Source: Geobacter sp.
Lineage (GTDB): Bacteria; Desulfobacterota; Desulfuromonadia; Geobacterales; Geobacteraceae
Assembly (NCBI GenBank): GCA_027356255.1
Contig: DAIEGL010000284.1
Location: 1-64,000, forward strand
DNA length: 64,000 nt
Reading direction: 5' to 3'
Shown: positions 33,365-42,616 of the stretch, piece by piece
Layout of the letters: the number at the start of each line of letters is the position of its first letter
How positions within the stretch are numbered: the first letter of the stretch is position 1
Notes under the pieces: model-generated
Databases searched by the model: none
What the model was told of the DNA's origin: nothing
What the model saw: only the letters and a program-made list of their open reading frames with translations
Position numbers and translations under genes: made by a program

Positions 33365-34297
33365 TCACTTGGTGCCGTATATGAGATAGGCCATATCGTT
33401 AGCGACGATGAGTTCCTTGACTGATTCTCCGACCTTGATAACGGTACTGCCATGCAGGCCGAGCTCATCGTCAAACTTGGTCATGGCCACCCGCTGTTTG
33501 TAGGGAACGGTATAACCGAACGTAGTGCCCTGGCGGGTGTCGGCAAGCGGATTGTCGCAGAAGAACAGGAGAGAATCGTCCCAGACACGGACCAGGTTGC
33601 GGGCCTGCCCTTTGCGGGCAGTATTGACCCATGCTTCGCCAACAAGAATCTCATCGAGTTCAAACAAATCCAGTATCTGCTGGCGAGTGGCTTTGCCTTT
33701 GTCACCGGCCAGGGACTTGTTGACGGCTTTTAGGATGTTGGGATTGCGGGAAAGCAATGAGAAATCTCTACGGCCAATTGCCATTTTGTTGGGGCGCATG
33801 ATGCAGGAATCGAGTGAATCCTCAAAAATGGCAATTGGATCACAGTTAGGGCTAGTCAGTTTGCTTTCTGCGTCCAGTTGCAGCTTGTTACTGGCCGGAT
33901 ATTGGGCCGGGTCAAAGACGAGGTTTTTAACCCTGATCTCGCGGTCAAGCAGAATCAGATCGGTGAGAAACTCGGCAGAACGACCGACAAGATTAACCCC
34001 ATCAGGGGCGTTGTCGATATCGGGCTGCGGAATGACGTCCTTGAGCCCCCAATCCTCGGTAGAGTCGGTGAGTAGCTTGGAGGACTGTCCGACCTGATTG
34101 GCATCAGAGGTGCGACCGATCTTGGTGTCGGGCACAGTAAAGGCTTCATCGACGTTGGAAAACTCGTTGTACTTGAACTCTTCTTTACTGACCGGCGGCA
34201 GACGGCGCAAGACGCTGTCAGCGATCATTTTGCCGTTGTAATAAGCACGGCTGATACTGGTTGCAACCGGATCTATGGCATAAGCTGATTTGGGCAC
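33365..34297 (-). CDS. Major capsid protein (Mu gpT position)
   Basis: About 310 residues with a GTG start at 34297 preceded by AAAGGAGATTT. The sequence has capsid-like features (an RRDFSLLSRNP segment, the AMTKFDDELGLHGSTVIKVGE C-terminal part) and lies directly behind the protease/scaffold and decoration genes, where Mu encodes its major head protein. It appears to be of the phage-major-capsid type of the E/P22-like set rather than classical gpT, so the family name is less sure than the role. Confidence 0.78.
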   Translation of the reverse strand: MPKSAYAIDPVATSISRAYYNGKMIADSVLRRLPPVSKEEFKYNEFSNVDEAFTVPDTKIGRTSDANQVGQSSKLLTDSTEDWGLKDVIPQPDIDNAPDGVNLVGRSAEFLTDLILLDREIRVKNLVFDPAQYPASNKLQLDAESKLTSPNCDPIAIFEDSLDSCIMRPNKMAIGRRDFSLLSRNPNILKAVNKSLAGDKGKATRQQILDLFELDEILVGEAWVNTARKGQARNLVRVWDDSLLFFCDNPLADTRQGTTFGYTVPYKQRVAMTKFDDELGLHGSTVIKVGESVKELIVANDMAYLIYGTK

Positions 34298-34339
34298 GGT
34301 AAATCTCCTTTCATTGGGCGCGCAACGCACCCTGATTGA

Positions 34340-34714
34340 TTACCCGAACAGGACGCCGGGTTGAAACATCATTGGGCAGATATCACCAGCAACGCCGGTG
34401 TATTCGGCTATGCCGCCGTAATAAGTGGTTGTACCACCGGCAGGCTTGACAGCCTTGAAGGCCTTACCACCTGCGCCGGCAGTAATAAAATCACCATGGT
34501 TAATTGCCTCGCCGTACTCTATCTGCGGCATGTCATCACGGACAACGTCTCCGCGCTCGCCGTCCGCCAGATCGATGTCATGACAGACCGCAATAATGGG
34601 AGCGGTAGCATCACCAGCTACGGCAATTTTTCCGTCGGCATCGCCGAACTTGACGAACCTATAACGAGGAATGACTCCCTGGGCGTAATAGTTGTAGCGA
34701 TCTCCCGGTCTCAT
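34340..34714 (-). CDS. Capsid decoration protein (DUF2190-like)
   Basis: 124 residues. Beta-rich with many Gly/Ala (RYRFVKFGDADGKIAVAGDATAPIIAV..), matching the DUF2190/head-decoration type that cements capsomers. It lies between protease and capsid genes. Its ATG overlaps the end of the protease gene. Confidence 0.72.
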   Translation of the reverse strand: MRPGDRYNYYAQGVIPRYRFVKFGDADGKIAVAGDATAPIIAVCHDIDLADGERGDVVRDDMPQIEYGEAINHGDFITAGAGGKAFKAVKPAGGTTTYYGGIAEYTGVAGDICPMMFQPGVLFG

Positions 34715-35838
34715 TTGTTATCCCCCTTCTCTTTTTTCACATGGGCAACGGCTTCGGTGAAAGAAATGGTGCGACCAGCCTTGGCTTCGGCGGTCACAAA
34801 TTCCTGCGCTTTACTTGCCGTGACGTCGATGTCCATTTCGTTGGTCTGTCGATCCCTGCCACGTTCATGGGTAGCCACCTCATTGAATTCCACCACAGGC
34901 GGAAGCGCCTGCAGCTGCTTCTTGTAGTGATCAACGGCGGGGACCTTCACCTTATGATCTCCTTCACCGAACTCCAACGGCTGGGCGCTGACCAGGGTCA
35001 TCATGTGGTTGATGGTCGCTTCGCGGCTCCCTTCGGCAACTCTCCGTTGCATATCCGGCGTCATGAGAAACTCACCGAACTCACGGCGCATGGTGGCTTC
35101 TCTGTCCTTTGTCTGGCTCTCCTTGATTCCGGCCAGCTCAGTCCGCAAGGTTTTGTTCTCCTCGCTGATTGTCTTCAACTGCTCGCTGAACTGCTGGGTT
35201 CCATCTGCCACCGCTTTGGTGACAATTGCTTCTACATCCTTGATTTCCATCTTGACCTCCTCGTGATAACAGCTTTCGCTTATTGGTTCCTGCTCCGGTG
35301 GCGGGGTTAACAGGTCCTGGACCTCCCATGACCCGATGATACTGTCAGCCTTTTCTGCCCCTTCTTTTTCAACCAGGTAGTCGCGCAGCTTCATGACGAC
35401 CCTGCCGAGGGTTGACATGCGCCAGTCGCTGAACTCATAGGTTACCGCCTCGCCCTTGCCACTGTCGCTGAACTGGTAATCGGGAAGGCCTTTGATTGCC
35501 GGGGGCATCCCCCCCAGGTAACCGATATGGCGCAAGGAGCCATCCGGGTAAACCGAGATCGACTTTTTCTTGAACATCCCCTTGCGGTTCCATTCCTTGA
35601 ACTCATCAACTACCTGCCGGTATTTCAGATAGAGCCCTTCGCCCACCCGCTTGGCCCCTTCGACCCAGCCGAATGCCGGGGCATTGTTCGAGGGGTGGCC
35701 GATCACCAGGGGTGGCTCGTGAAACTTTGGATTAAACGTCGAGACGATCTTGTCCAGGTCATCGGTCGTCCAGAGCTTTTTATTGCCGTTCGCATCGGTG
35801 TGCATGCCGGTGGTAAATACCAGATCCCAACCTTCCAT
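34711..35838 (-). CDS. Head maturation protease and scaffold (Mu gpI-like)
   Basis: 375 residues. The N-terminal half has the Mu-I-type start (WDLVFTTGMHTDANGNKKLWT, PPLVIGHPSNNAPAFGWVEG). The C-terminal half is acidic and coiled coil (about 205-290), as expected for an internal scaffold that may also be made separately (an ATG with GAGG upstream near residue 198). It digests the scaffold during capsid maturation. AAAGGAGAAATAG before the ATG supports the start. Confidence 0.85.
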   Translation of the reverse strand: MEGWDLVFTTGMHTDANGNKKLWTTDDLDKIVSTFNPKFHEPPLVIGHPSNNAPAFGWVEGAKRVGEGLYLKYRQVVDEFKEWNRKGMFKKKSISVYPDGSLRHIGYLGGMPPAIKGLPDYQFSDSGKGEAVTYEFSDWRMSTLGRVVMKLRDYLVEKEGAEKADSIIGSWEVQDLLTPPPEQEPISESCYHEEVKMEIKDVEAIVTKAVADGTQQFSEQLKTISEENKTLRTELAGIKESQTKDREATMRREFGEFLMTPDMQRRVAEGSREATINHMMTLVSAQPLEFGEGDHKVKVPAVDHYKKQLQALPPVVEFNEVATHERGRDRQTNEMDIDVTASKAQEFVTAEAKAGRTISFTEAVAHVKKEKGDNK

Positions 35839-35982
35839 CTATTTCTCCTTTCACTTTTGCCACCACAACGGGCTTCCAAATGTCGTTTATGGCGGTTTAT
35901 AAACTGGCTTCCCGGCATTTTCGGGTGCGCCCACTTATCGGACTACCCCTGAAACGGCTACGGGGCAAATTTGGGCGTTTAA

Positions 35983-36513
35983 TCAGGACATCAAATAATC
36001 ACCCGCCGTAGCCAGCAATTCTTCCTCATCAGCCTTGCTCACGCCGAGGAATGGTCGGGCCGGCATCTTGATGGTGCGGTTGACCGTCTTGGTGCGATCA
36101 CCCTGGCCTTTCTTTGCGAAGCGGGTATTGCGTCCGGTCCCCTTCAGGTGGAGCGTCACCCCTTCCTGTTTGATCTCTCCCCCAAGCTGGTGGATGGCGC
36201 CGTAGGGGGAATCGCTTCCCACCAGCAGGGTGTCATTACCGTCAAGCTGATCGCTGATCCCATCCCGGAGCTTAGTGGACTCGGTGAGGATCTTGGGGTT
36301 CTTCTTCCTCTTGCGGGTTGCCGATTTGACATCCTTCCACTTGTTGCCCTGCGGATCTTCCTGTTTGCTAAACCGTTCATCCGTGGAAAGGGTCAGAACT
36401 TTTCCCATGGCCTTCAGTGCCGGGGCCGGGTTGCCGGTTTTCTTGGCGACCTTGGCAAGTTCCTTCTGCACCTTTGGCAGGTTGTGCCCGATCTTGATCA
36501 GTTCGTCGGCCAT
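35983..36513 (-). CDS. Phage virion morphogenesis protein (Mu gpG family)
   Basis: 176 residues. LSTDERFSKQEDPQGNKWKDVKSATRKRKK..LTESTKLRDGISDQ is the conserved core of gpG/P2 gpS virion morphogenesis proteins, followed by PARPFLGVSKAD. It acts in head-tail joining. The 144-base gap behind it (35839-35982) holds nothing recognisable. It starts on the last base of the portal-F gene stop. Confidence 0.88.
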   Translation of the reverse strand: MADELIKIGHNLPKVQKELAKVAKKTGNPAPALKAMGKVLTLSTDERFSKQEDPQGNKWKDVKSATRKRKKNPKILTESTKLRDGISDQLDGNDTLLVGSDSPYGAIHQLGGEIKQEGVTLHLKGTGRNTRFAKKGQGDRTKTVNRTIKMPARPFLGVSKADEEELLATAGDYLMS

Positions 36514-38924
36514 CAGCGTCTTTCCTGTTGGGCGATCTCGGCGCGGATCTGCTTGGCGATATCAGCAGGTAGCTGATTGATTCTGTCATTAAGCACCGCC
36601 GCCGATCTGTTTGCAGCTGCGCCTGGGTTATACTGAAAACCGGGATCGATGCCGTTGGGGATCTCGAAAGAGCGCCCCTGCTTGTCGGTCCATGTGTAGG
36701 TGCCGTCATTGGGCGCGGTACGCTTCGCTTTGGCCCCCAGCCGGGCTATGTCCCGCTCACCTGCAGAGAACACCTTGCACTTGCAACCCCAGCCGTTCTG
36801 GGGAGAGTGGGTTGACCACCAGGGATCGTCGGCAGGGAGCACGGTGCCGTCCCAACTGAGGTGGAGCACCCTCGGATGTACTGAGTCACCGTGCTTGTAC
36901 AGGAGGAAGGGCCTGGTGGAGAGAACGTCCGGATCGGTAATCTGCTGCCAGCGTCCGGCGTTGTACGCCTGCCGCGTATTGGTCTCGTAAACGATGCGGG
37001 TACGCCAGTTGCGGCCACCCACGTACTTCCAGCCGTAGCGGTCAACAATGGTGTCCCACTGATTGCGAAAATCATTGAGGGTCAGCCCCTGGGCTATGGT
37101 CTGGTCAACCGCCTCACGCAGATCGGAGAGCAGATCCCCCTTCATGGCACCGGCGATCATGAAGCCCTTGGAGTGGGCATCAAGGAAAAGATCGTTCCAC
37201 TTTTCAGTGGGGATGTTGACCTTCTGGCGGAAGAAGGCAATGGCCTCGGCAAAGGGGAGGCGCAGGGCGGAGGTGATTGTGTCCGTATCTGCAAAGAGAT
37301 ATCTGTCCCAGATCGGTTGGACGAACATCCTGGCGAATTCGGCAAAGGAGGCACCGGCCTCGGATGCGGCTATTTCATCCTTTACCTCAGCACGACCGAG
37401 CAGGGTGGACAGCAACAAGGCATCGCGGATATGTGCCGCCATCGGGGCGATATCGAGCTTTTCCGATTGCTTCAGCAGATCGTCACGCAGGTCGATCAGG
37501 TTGCCGGCACCGTCAACGATTTTCTTAGCAGCAGAAAGCCAGTTATTGAGCAGAGGCTCTGCTGCCCCCTCGGCATTGACGGCAAGGAGATCGGCGTTGT
37601 CAGGCTGAGCATCGCCGCCATTGTCGTCAGGCTCGGCGAACTTTGCCGGTTGTTGCTCAGGCTGGGGTTGCAGTTCTCCGGGCACTGGCTCTGCAGGCTG
37701 CGCTTTCTCCTCGATATCCTCTTCATCCAGCCCGTAGGTTTTCTTAAAGTAGACTCTGGACAGCTTGAGTCCGGCGCGGTCCAGGGAATTTGTCAGCTTG
37801 TCATCACGCTCGGCCTGGGTGGTGTCGATCTCATCCTTTTCCTTGAGCACGACGCGGGGCGAATCGGCAGCAGAGCCCCAGTTGATTTCGCAGGTCCAGT
37901 CGATTACCTGCTGTAACGTTTCCATGATGAGGTTGGCATCATCTTCCCGCAGATCGTCGCGCACGTCGACGGCTACACCCTTGCCGCCGCCAAGCTCTCC
38001 GGCTACCGATTGCCCGGCCCCGGCGTGGCCGAGCCACACGGTTGAGATTGCGCTGTTCGCCTCGGCTATGATGTCCTTGAACAGGGCGCTGGTAGCGCTT
38101 TTCGATCCGCTTTCCTTCATTTCGACGCTGCCATCATCGGGGATGACGCCGACGCCGTCCTGGATCATCCGCTCCAGGATATCGAGCAGTTGATTGACCT
38201 GCTCCGGAGTGGCAGAACGGGGCAGCTTTCCTATCGGCCACACCTGGCCGAATTTCTCCGCAAATTGCACCCAGAAGCGCCAGCCTCCTTTTTTGAACAC
38301 TACCGGCCAGAAACAGCGGGAGAGCAGCCCGAGGCCGTAGGGGTTGTCATAGGTCGCTTCATTGCGAGGACAGATGAATTTGCGCGGCGGCAGCTCCTCG
38401 CCGGTGATCAGGTTCTCCCTGGAGAGGAAGCGCAGCTCGTTTTGCTGGCTGTAGACGAACCAGCGTTGTGGTTTCAGAACCAGGTCAACCGGCACAGTCA
38501 GGCCGTCGCGCAGCCCCCAGATCACCTCTATTGGCGCATAACCAAAGCCGCGAGCCTGGAGGATGTTTTCAATGATCGTGTTTGTCTTGAGCTTGGTGAA
38601 TATCTCCTCTGCCGCTTTCTGTTTGCGGCTGGTGGTCTTACCCTTTTCGACCTTCAGGACCATGGCCTTGGAGGCTGCGGTGCGGTTGATGATACCGCCG
38701 GCAACGCGATCGTCGATAAGCAGGTCGTTGTAGATCTTGATGTCATGACCCTTGGCCTTTAATACCGGGTCAGGATTGGGCAGATAAAAATTACCGATCG
38801 CATAGAAGTCAACGGAGCGGGATCTAACCGCCAGCTCTTGGGTGAGTGAGGTAGCTGCGGACTTGCCGTCGTCAAAATTTACGAACTCGTGTTCGTTTAT
38901 CCAAAGGCCGTTACGCGGCATCAT
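36513..38924 (-). CDS. Fused portal (gp29, DUF935) and head morphogenesis F protein (gp30)
   Basis: 803 residues. Residues about 1-425 match DUF935 portal proteins (NPDPVLKAKGHDIKIYNDLLIDDRV; QARGFGYAPIEVIWG); about 425-475 form an acidic Pro/Gln linker; about 560-800 match the Mu F-like domain (NTRQAYNAGRWQQI, WDGTVLPADDPWWSTHSPQNGWGCKC). In Mu these are two genes. No internal stop or frameshift is seen, and the linker looks like a true fusion joint. It makes the portal and a head-completion protein in 1:1 ratio unless cleaved. Confidence 0.88.
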   Translation of the reverse strand: MMPRNGLWINEHEFVNFDDGKSAATSLTQELAVRSRSVDFYAIGNFYLPNPDPVLKAKGHDIKIYNDLLIDDRVAGGIINRTAASKAMVLKVEKGKTTSRKQKAAEEIFTKLKTNTIIENILQARGFGYAPIEVIWGLRDGLTVPVDLVLKPQRWFVYSQQNELRFLSRENLITGEELPPRKFICPRNEATYDNPYGLGLLSRCFWPVVFKKGGWRFWVQFAEKFGQVWPIGKLPRSATPEQVNQLLDILERMIQDGVGVIPDDGSVEMKESGSKSATSALFKDIIAEANSAISTVWLGHAGAGQSVAGELGGGKGVAVDVRDDLREDDANLIMETLQQVIDWTCEINWGSAADSPRVVLKEKDEIDTTQAERDDKLTNSLDRAGLKLSRVYFKKTYGLDEEDIEEKAQPAEPVPGELQPQPEQQPAKFAEPDDNGGDAQPDNADLLAVNAEGAAEPLLNNWLSAAKKIVDGAGNLIDLRDDLLKQSEKLDIAPMAAHIRDALLLSTLLGRAEVKDEIAASEAGASFAEFARMFVQPIWDRYLFADTDTITSALRLPFAEAIAFFRQKVNIPTEKWNDLFLDAHSKGFMIAGAMKGDLLSDLREAVDQTIAQGLTLNDFRNQWDTIVDRYGWKYVGGRNWRTRIVYETNTRQAYNAGRWQQITDPDVLSTRPFLLYKHGDSVHPRVLHLSWDGTVLPADDPWWSTHSPQNGWGCKCKVFSAGERDIARLGAKAKRTAPNDGTYTWTDKQGRSFEIPNGIDPGFQYNPGAAANRSAAVLNDRINQLPADIAKQIRAEIAQQERR

Positions 38925-40458
38925 AGTATCCCTTCAGCATGGCTTGTGATTGGCGTTCGCCACGGGACGCAGCCCATCCGCCAAGGCCACCGCCCTGCAA
39001 CATTTTGATTGCCGACTCGGCCGCGTCCGGACCGTCGTCATGAACCGACTTGTTAAGGATGTAAACAAACTGCTCCACCAGGCGGTTCTGGTCGGAGTGG
39101 CTCTTTTCGAACTGCAGGCGGCCGTATTCCCAGAGATAACTGCAAGTGCCGATTATCCGGCCTTCTTTGTTAGTGGTATGGAGTACCGGCTCCCAGGGGA
39201 GATAGCGCCCGGCCTCCTTGGCATAGTTTTGAATCGCCTCATGCAAAAACTCACGAAGCATGTTCTCCTCAATGCCGATGCGTCCGCCGTATGTGTCGAA
39301 CTGGTTATATGCGGCGGCGAACATGGCGCCGATCGACATCTTTTTTATCCAGGCGTGCAAACAGCGAAATGTCATGGTCGGACGGTGCAGACCGATGGTG
39401 ACGCATGCCCGGAAGTCGTTTCCCTCACCGGCAAGGGCCGAAGGATCTAGGAAGGTGGCGACCTCCAGGGCAAGCTCAATGATATCGATGCGGTGGAAGT
39501 ACTTCACCTGCTCCTCAGGGAACGGTGAATCCTCAACGCCGACCTTGTTCATCATCTCCTTGTTGAAGGTGTAGGAGCCGATGTCCCGTTTCTTTTTCCG
39601 CAGCCTTTCCATAGGCCAGTTGGCTGGCCAGAGGGGGCGTTCATCCGGGCCGTCTTCATCCAGGATGGCGGCATAGACCTTGGAGAAGTAGCGGCGCTCG
39701 CCGGACTCCTCATCCACGTCTTCAATCAGCTGAACAATGGCGCTCTTGGAATGGAACAGATTGCCGACCATGATTGCCGAGTAGCCTGCACCCAAGGAGC
39801 CGAGCACTGCGCCGCGGATCCAGTTGATGATCTTCTTCGTCGTGCGCGGATTCTCGACGGTTTCGTCGTTTTCCATGTCGTCAAAGATGGCCATGTCAGG
39901 GCGGTACTGGCGGTACCTGATACCACGCACCTTGTCGCCGCGACCACGAGCCATGACCTTGACGCCGTTGCTGGTCTCGAACTCGTCATCACTCCAGTTC
40001 TTTGTTTTCAAGACGCCGAAGTCATGCTTAATGCGCGGGTTTTCCTCCAGTTCCAGCTTGATCTGAACAGAGAAGCCGGTGGCCTGGTCGTGGGTATCGG
40101 AACAGGGCCAGATGAAACGCTTCAGCTCATAAACGATGGCATGTACAGGATTACCCAGGGTGAAGAATGTTGACTTGGCATGCTCACGAGGAGCGCCGAC
40201 AATGGCAAACTGATCCTGCAGCTCGGTTACTTCTTGCCACTCTTCATGGAACTCGCCGAAGTCGCAGGTGAAGTAATGGGGCAGGTAGGTCTTGAGGAAG
40301 TAGAGCTTGTCAGTTCTACCCCTCTCAACCCTGGCCTCCTGTTTTTCGGGCGTATCGTTTTCGAAGGGGGAAACGCTTTCGCGGATCCAGTTTTTCAACT
40401 CGTCAACCTGCTTGTCGAACTGTCCTTCGGTAAGATTTGGCCGCTTACGCATTACCAT
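38911..40458 (-). CDS. Terminase large subunit (Mu gp28-like)
   Basis: 515 residues. A Walker-A-like GAPREHAKST (about 88-97) and a Walker B MAIFDDMEND (about 189-198) form the ATPase; the nuclease half begins around FLDPSALAGEGNDF, with further acidic residues later. It drives packaging of phage DNA and flanking host DNA in headful fashion, as in Mu. ATG 40458 has GGTGGAG at good spacing; ATG 40452 is possible. It overlaps both neighbours. Confidence 0.88.
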   Translation of the reverse strand: MVMRKRPNLTEGQFDKQVDELKNWIRESVSPFENDTPEKQEARVERGRTDKLYFLKTYLPHYFTCDFGEFHEEWQEVTELQDQFAIVGAPREHAKSTFFTLGNPVHAIVYELKRFIWPCSDTHDQATGFSVQIKLELEENPRIKHDFGVLKTKNWSDDEFETSNGVKVMARGRGDKVRGIRYRQYRPDMAIFDDMENDETVENPRTTKKIINWIRGAVLGSLGAGYSAIMVGNLFHSKSAIVQLIEDVDEESGERRYFSKVYAAILDEDGPDERPLWPANWPMERLRKKKRDIGSYTFNKEMMNKVGVEDSPFPEEQVKYFHRIDIIELALEVATFLDPSALAGEGNDFRACVTIGLHRPTMTFRCLHAWIKKMSIGAMFAAAYNQFDTYGGRIGIEENMLREFLHEAIQNYAKEAGRYLPWEPVLHTTNKEGRIIGTCSYLWEYGRLQFEKSHSDQNRLVEQFVYILNKSVHDDGPDAAESAIKMLQGGGLGGWAASRGERQSQAMLKGYYDAA

Positions 40459-40960
40459 TGAGGCACTCCACCTTAAAGGCCATAGCCATGGCGTCAAAGT
40501 TGCGGGCAAAGACCTTGAGCCCCTCGGGATCGTTGTTTTTCAGGTACTCGGCAATCCACTGCACGTTCTCCAGGAACACCTTGGGCCGGTCGTATGCCGG
40601 GCCGTTTTCGGCCTGGCTGGCAGCCCGTTCCACTTCCTCCCAGCGTCTGACCAGGGAACCCAGGTTGTTGAGCGAATTGAGCACCTGCTGCGGGATGGAA
40701 CCGGCAGGCGATTCCTCGGCAAAGGTCAGTTCCCGCTCGAACAGGGTTTTCATGCGCTGAATGTTGCTCCGCTTCTGCTGGCGGGCTTTGTCCCATTCGT
40801 CAAACTCATCCCCTGGGCGCTTGGTATCGGCTTTCCAACCGGAAAGGGTCTGACGACTGACGCCAAGCGCCGCCTCAATATCGGTCAGGCTCTTGCCTTC
40901 CGCCGTGTACATGCGAAAGGCGATATCGTAGAGCTTTGCCTTGTCCCCTTTTTGGCCCAC
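40445..40960 (-). CDS. Terminase small subunit (DUF1804, Mu gp27-like)
   Basis: 171 residues. The N-terminal helix-turn-helix (LTDIEAALGVSRQTLSGWKADTK) is typical of DUF1804, the small terminase of Mu-like phages. It recognises the packaging start near the phage end. It is followed directly by the large subunit gene. Confidence 0.88.
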   Translation of the reverse strand: MGQKGDKAKLYDIAFRMYTAEGKSLTDIEAALGVSRQTLSGWKADTKRPGDEFDEWDKARQQKRSNIQRMKTLFERELTFAEESPAGSIPQQVLNSLNNLGSLVRRWEEVERAASQAENGPAYDRPKVFLENVQWIAEYLKNNDPEGLKVFARNFDAMAMAFKVECLNGNA

Positions 40961-41211
40961 TAGAGCAGCTCCTTTTTCAGCCTGGCAATCTCCAACAGGG
41001 TCACCTGTAGATCGGCATAGGCAGTTTCAAGGTCATCCATCTGGGTGGCCAGCTGGGGCACTTCCATTTCCTCTACCGGGTGCAGAGCGGTATTGAGCCC
41101 CTGGCGGATCGCGGTGGCCAGTGCCTCGATTTTAAGTTTCAGGCGATCGCGTCTTTGCTCAGCTTCTACCAGCTTTCCGCGCATCGCGGCACGTTCAAGA
41201 TTGAAACTCAT
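40960..41211 (-). CDS. Small coiled-coil phage protein upstream of terminase
   Basis: 83 residues, almost wholly helical with heptads (REKL-type N-terminus, TQMDDLETAYADLQVTLLEIARLKKEL). Mu-like phages often have such a protein between lysis genes and terminase; function unknown. One-base overlap with the terminase gene behind and four-base overlap with the gene before. Confidence 0.6.
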   Translation of the reverse strand: MSFNLERAAMRGKLVEAEQRRDRLKLKIEALATAIRQGLNTALHPVEEMEVPQLATQMDDLETAYADLQVTLLEIARLKKELL

Positions 41212-41546
41212 GTGGTTCTCTCCACTTTGGGATCTTTACGCATCAGCGGGCAGTAAAGGTTGTTGTCTACGCGATCTTTCACCTGGGTCATGGTCTGGGT
41301 AGAAAGGACCAGGATGTCCTGTAATCCCTTGGCGACGGTCTCATAGTTTTTGACCAGTTTGGCGTTTTCTTCGTACATATTCACCACTTCCGAGTGCCTT
41401 TTCTCTTGGCCTCTGGTGATGATGAACATGCCCACCCAGGGGCCTGCAATGACAAAGATGCTGATGGTGATCAGGGGCCAGGTGCCGATCTCTTTGATAA
41501 TTGCAACCAGGGCGGTAAGGGCAGCGACGTCGGTCGGGGTCATCAA
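41208..41546 (-). CDS. Small membrane protein of the lysis region
   Basis: 112 residues. One or two hydrophobic helices (VAALTALVAIIKEIGTWPL and ISIFVIAGPWVGMFIIT) precede a long helical soluble part (about 45-100). It may be a holin or spanin-type accessory, but it is not recognised as a defined family. Confidence 0.5.
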   Translation of the reverse strand: MMTPTDVAALTALVAIIKEIGTWPLITISIFVIAGPWVGMFIITRGQEKRHSEVVNMYEENAKLVKNYETVAKGLQDILVLSTQTMTQVKDRVDNNLYCPLMRKDPKVERTT

Positions 41547-42266
41547 TTACCTCCGCCACTGCAGATCGGTCTGAATCTTAGCAACGCCGTCAGTTGTGAC
41601 CTCGCTATAGCCGGTAAGGTGCAGCTGCTTTATGCGCAAGAACTCCCAGAAGCCGTAGAGTGTCCCGGAATAACGCGGACCTCCATCACCCATGGCGACG
41701 CCGTAACGGATGCCGGCACCCAGGTCGTTTCTGAATTGGAACCAGGGGGACTCCTTTTCCTTCACCACCGGCATGGTTATCCCTGTATCGGTATTGACCA
41801 CGGAAACAACGTAATAGCCGTTATCGCTGTCGGGCAGATCGGCGGTGGATGTCACCTGCAGATCGGATCCTCTGCCGGGCACCGGAGATTGAGTACCCTC
41901 CGCAGAGGGGGTTATCACCTCCCTGGAGGAATTGTCCTCATCGTTTTTAGCCGACGCGATATCCCCGCCTTGCAGCCATGGCATATCCAGCTTCTCCGCC
42001 ACCGCCTTTTTGTCCAGGGCAACAAAGCCCTGCTCGGGGCAGGCCACGCGGACACGCTCGATCTTTATCGCTTCCTTGATCTGCGGGACCCTCACGAACT
42101 GGGTCGCAGTGACGGTCCTGACCTGGGGCATTGCGTATTGCCAGAGGGCGGCGAAAACCGCCAGGATCAGGAGGATTAAGAGGCCGGTGCGCGACCAGTC
42201 GATCTTTTTCCAGTCAGATGTGAAATGACCTTTGATGGCTACCCAGCACATCTTTACCCAGCTCAT
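41547..42266 (-). CDS. Membrane-anchored phage protein of the lysis region
   Basis: 239 residues. One transmembrane helix near residues 28-46 (TGLLILLILAVFAALWQYA) is followed by a large, presumably periplasmic domain with a coil-like stretch (VPQIKEAIKIERVRV) and a beta-rich end. The single N-in anchor and periplasmic body fit an inner-membrane spanin-like role, but no partner lipoprotein was found. It overlaps the preceding holin-like gene by four bases. Confidence 0.5.
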   Translation of the reverse strand: MSWVKMCWVAIKGHFTSDWKKIDWSRTGLLILLILAVFAALWQYAMPQVRTVTATQFVRVPQIKEAIKIERVRVACPEQGFVALDKKAVAEKLDMPWLQGGDIASAKNDEDNSSREVITPSAEGTQSPVPGRGSDLQVTSTADLPDSDNGYYVVSVVNTDTGITMPVVKEKESPWFQFRNDLGAGIRYGVAMGDGGPRYSGTLYGFWEFLRIKQLHLTGYSEVTTDGVAKIQTDLQWRR

Positions 42267-42586
42267 AGCGGCTCCTGTATCCCAAAACCGGGACCCTTGG
42301 CAGCAACAACATCGTCAGTAACGGCCTGTGGCGCAGCGGCAGAGGTATCAATGGCAACAGCGGGCGCGGCAGATAATAGCTCGGTCTTCTTCGCACTACC
42401 CTCGCTGGAGCCGAAGTAATAGCCGTAGACATCCTTGACCAGGGTAACCAGGGCACCAAGTAGGATGAGCAGGATCTTCTCAACGGTCGGCTGCACCCCA
42501 GGGGAGAAGATCAGGATAAACACCACTGCGAAGAAGCCGAAGATGGCCAGCAGGCCCAGTACAGATTTAAAATCAAAGCGTTTCAT
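42263..42586 (-). CDS. Probable holin
   Basis: 107 residues. Two hydrophobic helices (VLGLLAIFGFFAVVFILIF and EKILLILLGALVTLVKDVYGYYFG) with a short loop between them and a hydrophilic Ala-rich tail form a class II holin layout. The second helix with VTLVKDVYGYYFGSS resembles phage holin families. It sits directly behind the endolysin candidate. Confidence 0.6.
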   Translation of the reverse strand: MKRFDFKSVLGLLAIFGFFAVVFILIFSPGVQPTVEKILLILLGALVTLVKDVYGYYFGSSEGSAKKTELLSAAPAVAIDTSAAAPQAVTDDVVAAKGPGFGIQEPL

Positions 42587-42616
42587 GTTGCCCCCTTATG
42601 ATCAGATTGGTCCGCG

